30,009 nt of DNA, taken from the NCBI GenBank assembly GCA_021464525.1, contig JADRCO010000597.1:1-30009 (forward strand). Reading direction: 5' to 3'. How positions within the stretch are numbered: the stretch's first letter is position 1; each line of letters opens with the position of its first letter. Shown in pieces: positions 18,701-29,615 of the stretch. The position numbers were made by a program, and so were the translations under genes. The notes under the pieces were generated by a model. The model did no database searches and was not told the origin of the DNA. It was given only the letters and a program-made list of their open reading frames with translations. This DNA is from Rhizophagus sp. LPA8_4_AMF (Eukaryota; Glomeromycota; Glomeromycetes; Glomerales; Glomeraceae).

Positions 18701-20605
18701 CATTATTTTTAATGCCCATGTATAGAATTTATAATTATAAAAAAATGGATTTCTCTTATAGAATTCTAAATATTTTGGCAAGTTTAACTGGTCAATTATT
18801 ATAATTTATAATTTACATGTTTTTTCGAAAAAATAAAAAAATTCGTTTTTCGCAAACTTTTTCCAAAATTTTCCTTCTTATAATAAATAATTCATGTGAG
18901 AGAATTTTTTTAGCGCGTTAAAACTTAAAGAATTTTATTAAAAAAAAAAAATTTGTTACAAAAAAAATAATTGTATGCAAAAAAATAAACTAATGCAAGT
19001 CAAAAATAAAAAAGTGACCCGCTCTTTTTAAAAAATTTTCGTAAAAATGTTCTCGAAATATGTAACGCCGTAAATTGTTTTTTTTTTTTGAATCAATGCA
19101 ATTCTTGCTTAAATTAAATCATTGTTTTTTCTTCTTAATTACAGAATCAAATTTCCCTATATGGGATTTCGATCACCAAACTGTTAAAAATTTTTCTTAA
19201 AAAATCATGCAAAGTCATGTATATTAAATTAAATGTTTTGAATCTTTTTTTTTTCTATTTGGAAATCTTTTTTTTGGGGGTCTTCCAATAAAATATTTTC
19301 CTAATCTTTTTGAAAATAATGAAATAAATCGGTAAATTAATGTTTCCTGGTAAATCAGCACATTTCCTTGTATTCCACTGAATAATATTACCTTCTTTCA
19401 TCCGGCACACGTGATATTTTGTTCTCTTTGTAAATTATCACGTGAATGTGAATCGTGAAAATTTAAAATATAGCGATATTTGGTTTTTATAATAATAATC
19501 GAGTGTCATCGATCGAATAGATATTACCGCAGTAACGACATAACCATCTCAAGAGTCTAACAAACTAAATTGCTATTAATTATATACCCAACTATATGAA
19601 TAATATGATTAATCAACTTTTCATCATATATCAAGAAATCAACCCTTTTTTTTTTAAAAAAAAAAAATTCTTTGCTAAATTTCACATTATATCAGAAACA
19701 CGCTTAAAAAACCATTAGCATTTACAGATGTTATTATTATGTCAATTCTCGTCATCATTTTTTACCAGAATCATATAAATTGCTTCTATTCAACGATAAT
19801 AATTATTTTTCTCGATTTATCTTACATTTTATCTTTCTGAGTTATATTCTCGATATTAAGTCCTAATTATTTTGATTTGTGTGATGCGAAATAAACGAGC
19901 GATTTATTCTTGTCACACAGATCGATTTGGTACAAATCAACTAACCTGAATTGAACAGGACTATAGGACATAACATAATATATATAAAATTGCCATAATA
20001 ATTTAAAATAATGAACTGTCTACATTCACTTGCTAAATTTCTAAAATTAAGCATCTTAAAAAAAACGCGTAAAATTAACATAAAAAATATGGTAAATAAA
20101 AACCACCCAATGTTTGTTATACTTAAATCTATCAAACCATTAGGAAAGATAAAGTATACCTTGATCCATTTGAAATGTCTAATACAGTCTGACTCGATAT
20201 ACTGATATTTGATATATTAAAAACTTGATATAACAGATACGATAAAATTTTACATTCCCACTATATGAGATAAGATTACTTGCCGAAATTAGGGAGTTTA
20301 GCAAGTTGGCGTAATCATGACAAAAGGGTGAAACTTGATGAAACTATATTAGTATATGGCGAAACTGGAGAAACTCTGCGAAACTATATTAAATTCATAT
20401 TAAAATCTAGGTGAAACTAATCGTAGAATTTTGGAGGGGTTTAGTCAAGCAACCTTAATATGAGAACATAGTATAATTTTGATATAACAATATTTTCATA
20501 TGGATCCTAACATATCGTTATATTGCAGTTTGGCTGGATTTATAGTATGTATTATATGTACATAAAAGCATGGTCATAAAAGATTTTTATTTGTTAAAAA
20601 GTATA
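15775..20605. other. Long AT-rich region without recognised genes
   Basis: 4.8 kb. Open frames here (for example 16128-16520, 130 codons) are AT-rich with Phe/Ile/Tyr/His-heavy composition and no motif. Minor items: an (AT)n tract at 15930-15948, palindrome AATAAACGTTTATT at 16534-16547, a GC-richer patch at 16980-17035, AAAAAGTTA/TAACTTTTT hairpin arms near 18230-18256, two CACGTG sites at 19408 and 19439, and six GAAACT motifs within 20330-20418. Confidence 0.55.
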
Positions 20606-20808
20606 CAGTCAACCCTTTTTAAGTGCACTCTCTCTAAATGCACGCATTATATATTTTTCTCTAAATGCATCCTCTTACTCAGTAGTCAGTCTCAAGTATA
20701 TAAAGATCTTATAAAATTTCTCTCTCTAAATGCACACCCTCTTTAAATGCACATTTTTTCAAATTTTCATTATGGTGGGGGGAGAGTGCATTTAGAGAGA
20801 GTTGACTG
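20606..20808. mobile_element. MITE, pogo/Tigger-like (family member 1)
   Basis: 203 bp. It starts CAGTCAAC, ends GTTGACTG, and has TA (even TATA) directly outside both ends. Internal AAATGCAC/AAGTGCAC units preceded by CTCTCT recur five times. CAGT ends and a TA target are typical of pogo/Tigger elements of the Tc1/mariner group. It is homologous along its whole length to 21553-21747. Confidence 0.7.
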
Positions 20809-21552
20809 TATATACTTAAAAGTAAAACTGAATTTCTTTTATAATTCAACATATTTATATACTATATTATAGTATAATAAAAAAAAATTTTATAAGCCAA
20901 ATATTAGTATTGTTTGTATAAATCAAATATCAGATGTGACAAAGTGAATTTCTTTAGTTGACAGTCTAAGATTAAAGTTTTATGCAAAGATATAAAAATA
21001 TACTTATTAATATTTATCAGACTTTTGTTAATAATACAAATGTAAAATAAAAGATTATTTAACTTATAGTATTATATGGCAAATTTATTTTAAAATCTTT
21101 GATATTTAAGGTTCAATTATTACAATAGTTAAAAAATTCTTAATATCATATATTTATATTAGAAGATAATAAATAATGAATTTATACTGAATTTATGGAT
21201 TCAATGTATTATTTGATATTCTTTATTATATATTTAAAATAGCTATATAAATTTTTATATATATAATAGAAATAAAAGTTACTTATTTGTAAAATTAGAC
21301 TTTTTTTCAAATATAATTATTTGAATACAACTTTATTTTTAATTATTAAGGAAATTTTATCACTAATAAAAATCTAAATAAAAAATAAGTTTAGTTGAAT
21401 AAATAAAATAGTAAAATAAGTTAAAATAAATTTAACAAATTAAATATATAAACAAATAAATTTATACATGCTGCCAAAATTATTGGGATGCCATATTATA
21501 GTAAATTAATTTGGAATTTGAGATTGGAATTTGACACTATAGTAATTTAATA

Positions 21553-21747
21553 CAGTGACACCTCTCTAAGTGCACCCTCTAAGTGCATGCACTATATAAA
21601 TTCTCTTTAAGTGCATGGTAGGCCTGGTCCCAACTTATATGAGCTCTTATATTTTACTCTCTATAAATGCACACCCTTTCTAAGTGCACATTCTACTATT
21701 TTTTTACTATGGTCCCAAGGGGGGGTGCACTTAAAGAGGTGTCACTG
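21553..21747. mobile_element. MITE, pogo/Tigger-like (family member 2)
   Basis: 195 bp. It starts CAGTGACACCTCT, ends AGAGGTGTCACTG, and is flanked by TA on both sides. It has the same internal series of AARTGCAC units, CCTCTTT spacers and a GGGGGTGCACTT right part as the copy at 20606. No coding capacity. Confidence 0.7.
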
Positions 21748-21810
21748 TAGTAATTTGGATTTGGGATTTTGTATTTGAATTTTGGTAACATGTATAAATA
21801 AATTAGAAAA

Positions 21811-21954
21811 TTGCTAAAGTTCATCAGTGGGAATTATCACCATACTAGCATTATGATGTACTTTTAGCCAGAATTAAAAATCTAATAAAACATTGCCCGG
21901 CATTACATCATAAATTCACCACTGATGACCATTACCACTGGTGATATTTAGCAA
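21811..21954. mobile_element. Nested foldback element (MITE-like)
   Basis: Outer arms: TTGCTAAAGTTCATCAGTGG at the left and CCACTGGTGATATTTAGCAA at the right. Inner arms: TCATCAGTGG again pairs with CCACTGATGA at 21919-21928, and ATGATGTA (21853-21860) pairs with TACATCAT. GAAA lies just outside each end. Family unknown. Confidence 0.5.
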
Positions 21955-21955
21955 T

Positions 21956-23370
21956 GAAAAAACCATAAAATTTGAAAAAAAAGAGTTGAAAAAATTGAAA
22001 TAATGATTACTCTCTTCTAATAATAGTTTTAGTTTAAATATAGCCAATTAATAATTTTTTAAATAAATATTACTAAATCTTACTAGTGATAGTTGGTATT
22101 ATACCAGCATTAGAACAGAATTTCACAATATATTTAATTATTATAATTTTTCTAATAGCAGTTTATCCACCCTTTTAAGCAAAAGATAAAAAAGCCAATG
22201 CTTTTTTAAATGAAATAAGTATTGGTAAATTGTACCTAATTATAACAATTATTACATTTACATAAAATTTTTTGAAATATTTTAATTAAAAAAATGCACT
22301 GCCACATATTATTGGAGTAATTTTAAATTATAATCTTGTAACTATAATAATAGAGGATAATAGATTATTTGTAATACTAACAGATTCCGCAAATTTTGTA
22401 ATTTATTTTAACAATAATTTTTGGCAAGACAGATTATAAAAAGCATAAATATATTACACAATAAAGCATTTGTTTTCGAAACTTCCCGTCTATACTCAAT
22501 GAAATTTATAGTAATGATAATAAAACTTTTGTTGATCTTTATATAAGGGATATATGGGTAGCATCAATAATTTTTCTTTTCATTTAAGAGTAAGATTACT
22601 CAAAATATGAAAGTAAGTTGCGTAATGAATTCCACTAATACTTTTTTTTCTAACATCACATCATTTTTAAGATCTTTTTTTATGAATTCAATCATTCACG
22701 TTTATTTGTTACTTTGGTTCAAGATTTTTAAATCGTTCTTAAAACACTATTACAATATCCCACTAACTCAGATTTCAAAGTTTTTATGATTTGAGCGAAT
22801 CCATTGATCAGATTTTCGTGAAATCATAGACCAAGTTAAAGTAATTTTCCATTCCAAAATCGATTCTTAAGCCCATTAAAAAGTGAAGTCCTGGTTAGTG
22901 AATCCTTTCTGCCTTGTACAATAAATAAAATTTAGCGAAACTATTAAAATCCCAATCAATATTGTGCTATATATCCACCAAAAGTCCAAAACATCATAAA
23001 ATTCGTCAAAATAAATCTGTAAAATGGTATGCTCATGATCATTTTGATTTCTTCTGTATATGCTGATCAAAATCATTGTTATATTAGGTGTCCATGAAAA
23101 TTTCGGACATATTCCTCTTCAATCTTCATATTATATATCGGCACATTAATAACTTCATTTGTCACATTGGTAAAGTGATTATTTGACACAGCGCAGTATA
23201 ACGAAAATATGTACAATACAAATAATTTTAAAAATTACCATTCATCCCAATACGTTATGGAACCTAGCAATAAGATGGATTGGAATAGATTGAATAATAA
23301 AAATAAAAGGGAAGTATATAGAGGGCGCTTGATTTTTGTTCTGGAACTTTTGCAGTAAAAGATATTTTCA
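21956..23370. other. AT-rich region, small frames only
   Basis: No recognised gene. A 66-codon minus-strand frame (22876-23076) has a Tyr/Asp-rich N-terminal part and one hydrophobic stretch (STILIGILIVSLNFIYC); it could be a small membrane peptide or the last exon of something lost. A 60-codon plus frame at 22607-22789 shows nothing. Confidence 0.4.
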
Positions 23371-25900
23371 TAGCCGGAATTTTGGCTATGATTCTATTCG
23401 ATCAAATAAACAAATTTACGGATTTTAGGACGAAATATGGGTGGGTTACTATAGATGTTGAGAATATTTGGATATCTTCTTTGGAATCTGATAGATATAG
23501 CAAAAAGAAATTAACTGTAGAAATTTTCCGGAAATGTGGGAGAGCAAAAGAAATAATATGTCGCATTATATTGCCTAATAAACTGTGTACTCCTTCCCTC
23601 GAAAGCCTGTCATATTTTTATTTATGTTACAGCCTTCCTTAATTCAGTAAAAATATACATATATATATATATATATTTATATATAGTAATAATAATTAAA
23701 AAATAAATAAAAATAAAATTAGGAATGGAATAAACGAATTACCAAACTGTTTCTTAAGAGACCAAAAAAATTCCATCTTATGCAATATTTATTAAATTGC
23801 TTTGAACATTCCCATGTAAGAAATTAACCACTCTGATACCTTGTAAGATCAGGACTTGCGTGGCAATCGCAGAAAGACAGATTAGAGATGCAATCTTATA
23901 CAGTGCAAAAGGTTTTTCACGCGTCGCCATTTTAGATGGTGATCACCATGATATCATATGACACCATGTGTGTGACATGTGTGACATCTCGTTTTTGACG
24001 ACATTTAGGATTCCCACGACTTTATTATACTTATTAAAACCCCGTCATAAAAATTCATATATTTCAACAAGTCGGTTGAATCTTCGCGGGCACAGATGCC
24101 TGGTAATAGTCATTTCGCCGCTTCTACACTCTTCTGTCATTTGCTTTGGAGATCCGCTGAAAGTATTCAATGAAATTTTGACAAGCGAGTGTCAGCTTGA
24201 ACTTCATACGAAAGCACAACTCTACCCCGGATTCAGTAGTAAACTTCGTGAAAGAGCTAATTAAATATAATGATTCCATTGAATCTAGAAAATTGCTCGA
24301 GACTTGCGATCGGAATTTCCACGTTCAAGTTTTTCATCCCTATCAAGTAACTCAGCGGCGCGGCGAAGAGTAATTGGCAGAACTACTTGAAACAGTCGAG
24401 GGTAATCTTCATGTGAATTACACAAACGATCAACCTCGATTTAGCTGAAGAAGATATCGATTACAACCAAGATAATGCAAAAAACAAAAGGGAAATTTTG
24501 TTTGGATCCATTTCGAAACATTTAACGATTTTAGAAGATTGTGCCGGTTGATGGAACGGTTGTTTATATCCTTTATATTACAGTTTCGTAAGAAAACTTA
24601 CAAACAACTCCGAAAGTATTAAAATCAAAAAAGTTAGTATGAAAATAGCAAATGTCATTTTATCAAGAAATATCTTAACTTTCTTACTTCGTTGAAAACA
24701 CAGATTCCACTAAAGATCCTTTCGACTTTATAGCGAGAAGAGAATGAAGACATCAAGAATCTTATGGAGATATTTTGGCATTGATTAACTTTCATATACA
24801 GTAATTAGGCTCAACGACGAATTTTCATCATATGTGTTTTGATCTAGCGGGATCTAACAAATAATGTTGAGACAACATCTTGAGAGTGTTCAAGTGATGA
24901 AGTGGATGAAACAAGTGTAAAAATTTGTATCGAAACAACCTTGCTAAATGTGTATCGCTTTATAGTGTCATCAGAAAAATAACGTTTGATGGTGATCCAT
25001 TTGAAACATATGATGATTAGAAGAATTAGAGCATTCACTTCATTGAAATAGGTATACGATAGTAACTGAACTTTCGATTTCTATTTATTGTATATATAAT
25101 AAGTCATTTTTCTAAATGCAAATTTTTATGCTTTAATGGGATATAGGCACAGCTACTTAGATTCGTTTATAAAAATTATTTTTGGCGGAGAATACACATA
25201 CACTTTATACCTTGGAATTTAATAAAAGTGTAAGTGGTTTATTAAGGCCAGATTTAGCTGTGTAATTGGCAAAATTATCAAGATTTTGTAAAGCATTTCA
25301 TAAAGGAAAGAAGCCAATTAACAAGTTACTATAAAAAGGAGACCTTACAAACCTTATTGCCTTTTTAAATATGGGTATATGTCGGTCAGAATTATATTTG
25401 TTGTTTCTGCTATTTTTATTTACAAAATTATTATAGGAGATACCATAGAATCATATTTTATTGATTCGACATACGACGAAATTAGCAATTTATAAAGGAT
25501 CTTTTCCGTTGATTGTATTAATATTTCCCATTTTGTAATGATAAGGTAAACAGAATCTTTATAATAATTTATTTTTATTATAAATCTTTGTCTACAAATT
25601 CCATCATTACTTTGTATTTGTAGCAACATGTTAGTGAAATCATAAATGATTATGAAAATCGGCCACCACCACCGGGTTCTTATACAATACCTGAAAAGAT
25701 CGAATTTATTAGGAAAATGCAATCACGCCACAGCTCAAATTATTATTGAAACAATGAGATTTTTTGATATGAACTAGAATAATATTTAGCAAAGTAATTG
25801 ATTGTTCACACGAATGTGATTTTTTCTCAGATGCATCACAGATATTGGCATGATGACAAAGTGTTTGGTATGATCTTCGCAAACATGGGTTAACCAAAGG
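23370..25900 (+). pseudogene. Decayed coding-like region, family not recognised
   Basis: Base composition rises here (notably 23.85-24.75 kb) and several stretches read like protein in the plus frames without forming one intact gene. Examples are the piece with KYGWVTIDVENIWISSLES near 23430, one with FVKELIKYNDSIESRKLLET near 24250 and a Pro-rich piece with ENRPPPPGSYTIPEKIEF near 25650, which follows an intron-end-like TTTGTATTTGTAG. The pieces may come from more than one source. I cannot tell a host gene relic from a mobile-element relic. Confidence 0.35.
23653..23685. repeat. (AT)n microsatellite
   Basis: A run of AT dinucleotides with minor interruptions; similar shorter runs lie at 3369-3385 and 15930-15948. 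Confidence 0.7.
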
Positions 25901-26138
25901 TAATCGTTATTACATAATCTCCATTACTTACATTACAATAATTGGATTGGCCACGCATTGGGAAAGTTTGGAAGTTATCGTCACTATCTCTTTCAAAAAC
26001 TTTTAATCGAATTAATACTCTCCAAGTCAGAAGATCATTTCACTAAATTAAGTTATTATAAATTGTTTATTAATTTGAACTATTTGAACTTATGAAAGAG
26101 GCAATGCTTTAAAGTAAATCTGTTATGAAAAGTTGTAT

Positions 26139-26672
26139 GAATTATATACAGTATATTATAATTAGATTACTTCTAATATCTTAATCTTAGATGGAAACAT
26201 TTTACAAGCATATTAAACTTAAAAAAAATAATACCCAATCTTCGACTCCACGATTTACATCGAATTACCTTTCTTCTTCTTCCCTTTACATGATAATAAT
26301 TCAATTAATCCATCATGCAAAACTAAATCGGCATCGTTTTACAAAAACAAGAAATTTCTTATTATATTATCAATTAAAATTATTTTCATTTCATGTATTC
26401 ATATATAATAGCTATGAATATTCTTGGTAGTGAATGTGGATTATATACAGTATTTTGAAATTAGATTATTTATATTTATTAAGTCTTAAATGTAAAATTT
26501 TTATAAGCATATTAAACTTAAAAATCTCGACTCTACGATCTACATCGAATTCCCTTTCTTCTTCTTCTCTTTACATGATAATAATTCAATTAATCCATCA
26601 TGCAAAAACCAAAATCGGCATCGTTTTACGAAGAATTTTCTTATTATATTATTAATTAATAATTATTTTTAT
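26139..26672. repeat. Tandem duplication of about 240 bp
   Basis: Copy 1 (about 26139-26386) and copy 2 (about 26437-26672) share ATTATATACAGTAT, AGCATATTAAACTTAAAAA, the CATCGAATT...CCTTTCTTCTTCTTC segment, TTTACATGATAATAATTCAA and AATCGGCATCGTTTTAC. Small indels separate them. Short ATG frames in both copies (starting 26191 and 26434) look alike only because the DNA is duplicated. Confidence 0.75.
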
Positions 26673-27294
26673 TTTTTGGAAAAAAAATAATAAATTATTT
26701 AGTATAACAAACATTTTTAACCTTACAATTTTCTACTGCCATTTATTCATGTAATGATATGGTGAAATCATAACGTATTGTTTTTCGTATATGTCCATGA
26801 TTTATAAAGAATAAACGTTTAATTTATGCTAATAGATTATTTGTCATATTAATTGACGTGTTTACTATTATAAATCATTCTCTATCAATAATAAAATAGA
26901 AAGGATACTCAGAAAATTCGGAATGAGATGAATTTAATTTCTTTTCCGTGAGAATTTTGATAGCTACTTCAAGATTCTACTGTAGGAATTTCTTTTTAAT
27001 AGCATTGCATCTGATTACAACTTTTTATAAACATTATTGTTATCGTCATATGAAACATATATTATTAAAACTTTAACTATTGAACATTATATGCGCATTA
27101 TCAGTCACATGAATTTTTCACGCCTCGCATCAGTGTTTTGACTACGAGCGCTTTTATTTAATACATATGTACATAGTTTTTTAAATAATTTACTACCTTA
27201 ATGTTATTTGTAAGCTTGTAGTTTGCTTATATTTTGAACCGATATGTTGTTAAGCCCTGATCTTAAATCTGATTGGTCCTTACACGCACGGTCC
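26673..27294. other. AT-rich intergenic DNA
   Basis: I see no gene, RNA or repeat here. Confidence 0.5.
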
Positions 27295-27489
27295 TAGGGA
27301 TGTTAACGGTCCAGGACCGACCGGTCCCAAGCAAATTGCCAAGTTTTGAGATGATTTTTTAAAAAAAGTTCATTAATAAATTTTATTCCCAGATCGCTTT
27401 TAGGGTAGGCTACATATTGGAGCTAAGTGATCACATTTTTCTAGGATCGGCAATTTGCAAAATTGTTTCCGGACCGATTAACATCCCTA
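27295..27489. mobile_element. MITE, hAT-like by its ends
   Basis: The left end TAGGGATGTTAACGGTCC and the right end GGACCGATTAACATCCCTA are inverted repeats; CAAATTGCC/GGCAATTTG pair further in. TAGGG-type ends fit hAT elements. CACGCACG (8 bp, the hAT target length) occurs at 27283-27290 and 27493-27500, four and three bases outside the ends. It is 195 bp with no coding capacity. Confidence 0.6.
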
Positions 27490-27789
27490 CGTCACGCACG
27501 TGAATATACAATCTACTGTTCTTCATGTATTACTAGACATTACTCGATTAATTTATGGCAAACTGATTGAAGAAGTGCATCACTGCATTTTTTCTCTTCG
27601 CTTCCCAACACAAAGAATGAATTTGGGTTTAATGATATATATACTTTTCAGTTAATCTAAGTGATAAGTCAGATTAGCGATTCGATCCGTAACCGATTCA
27701 ACCTGGATAATTCTTTTTACCTGATAGCATAATTCGGGTAAAATTCATAATGCAGGCAGAAATTATCAGTTGTTATATACTTTATGAAA

Positions 27790-27937
27790 ACAAGTGCGGC
27801 CCGTTATACTGTAACGACATCTCGTTACGAATAACGACATACCATTTTTTGAAAACATAATAAATCTCATTATAACTACAAATTAGAAAAATTTAACTAA
27901 TTGCCCGAAGAGTGTTGTCATAACGGGCAGCACTTGT
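27790..27937. mobile_element. MITE-like inverted-repeat element
   Basis: The left end ACAAGTGCGGCCCGTTAT and the right end ATAACGGGCAGCACTTGT pair with one mismatch; AACGACA/TGTTGT extends the arms. A TA follows the right end, while the left flank is AA. Probably Tc1/mariner-like; the family call is weak. 148 bp. Confidence 0.5.
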
Positions 27938-29572
27938 ACCATAATTTTAAAATTTCATAATTAAGATCGATCTACAAAAAAGTGTGTCTGCTTCAAGTAC
28001 TTATGTAAAACATATCCAATTATTGGGCCCCCATTCCTTAAAATGCTTGCTTCAATATTCTTAGAAGAAGTTAGTGATAAAATCTTTTTATTATTACGTA
28101 GCTACTGTAAATCTTAGCCAATCGTATATCACGCGACTGTTAAAGTCAGATTTCTATAATAAGGTAGTCATCTTCATTCACGATTACCGAACAATGTTTC
28201 ATAAGAAAATTTTCGAAGAGCACCAAAGTTATCCTCTCTAATGAATTTTTTGGTTGGGAATTCTACTAGTAAAGAAGTGCCTATCCTCGAAGCGGTTACT
28301 GGAAGTAAGTCCTATTCAATCAATATAACATTATTTATATTTAACAGAAATTTGAATAGAAAATCTACTAACTATTGTAACGGCAAAGATTAGTCCAATA
28401 GCTTGTCTGCAATCTCGTTTATGCCACTCATAATTCTTGCAATTTATACTTTACGCTTCTGAAATAAAATAATTTCTTTTCATACAAAGTGAACTCATCT
28501 TCAGAGGAAAATTATGAAAGGCTAGTAGAGTATATTAGTATATTTAAAGTCACATTTAGATGAATATTATCATAATTATTAAAGAATAATTGGAAATTTT
28601 AATATGTAATTATTATAAATATTAAAATATCCACGAGAAATTTTGGAATAATTGTCCATTTCACTATATTGAATTATATTACAATACAATATTCCACAAG
28701 CTTACTCTAATTTCGTTGGAAGTTTTTTATAGGATATATTGTAATTAACAAATTTTTTTTGGAATATCTTAAATTAAATAACGTCATAAGAAATCTTTCC
28801 CAATAAAGGCGCATAGATCATTAAGAAACAATTTATCAGTTAAAAGTTCAACACTTGCTTCAATATCATTTTGGCCATATATTGTCAAAAATATATACTG
28901 TATTAATTGAATTGTTTTTATATTAGTTATGAAAATGTAAGAAAATTTCTAATCTTAACCGGGGGAAGAAATTCCTTTTTATAATAGTATATTTCACTAC
29001 CATAATGCCGAGTCAGTAAATATTAAGGATAATTATATCCCCATGCATAGATGGTAATACGAAAGAATGTGATACGTTGTGATAACATCCTCCTGTTAAA
29101 CTTTTTTTAGTTTAACAATATATTTTCTTCTGTTCATACTTCATATCTATCCCAATATCTCAGTGTCATAAATTTCTGCAGATTCAATAATACCATTATG
29201 CCCTTTTTATACAATACGCTTGATAATTTTTGAAGATATCTTAAAATTGAAACACAAAAAACTTACAGTAATCGGAAAATTATAAATACTGTCATTACTG
29301 GATCGAATTACTGTTAGCCCGATCGACATTATGCTTTTTTCCTGAAACATGTAACAGTAGAATATTCTAAAAATTCATTGTTTATTTCCATGTATTACTA
29401 TTTTTTTTTTAAAAAAAACAACCCCTTTTTTTGTTTTAATATTTCCGAGTTATAAAACGTTAAAAAAAAAGAATAACGGTCTAACAAAAATTTATTAAAA
29501 ATGTATTAACATTTTTTTTTAATTTTCATTTTTTAAAATTTGTTACGAAACTGGTTTAAATTAATTTTCAGG
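27938..29572. other. AT-rich intergenic DNA upstream of the plus-strand gene
   Basis: I see no gene. The last 200 bases are poly-A/poly-T-rich, as expected of promoter DNA in such a genome, and lead into the TATA box at 29573. Confidence 0.5.
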
Positions 29573-29579
29573 TATAAAT
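29573..29579 (+). promoter_or_regulatory. TATA box of the plus-strand repeat-protein gene
   Basis: TATAAAT lies 37-43 nt before the ATG at 29616, a usual distance for a start of transcription shortly before the coding start. It is not the CTAATAAATA form of genes A-E. Confidence 0.45.
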
Positions 29580-29615
29580 CACCTGATCTGTGGATACTAC
29601 ATAAAAACTATAATC

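Noticed and set aside
19941-20205. Overlapping 64-codon frames on both strands
   Set aside because: They share the same AT-rich DNA on opposite strands; neither shows coding signs.
27670-27710. GATTCGATCC resembling a tRNA B box
   Set aside because: No matching A box or cloverleaf arms at the right distance.
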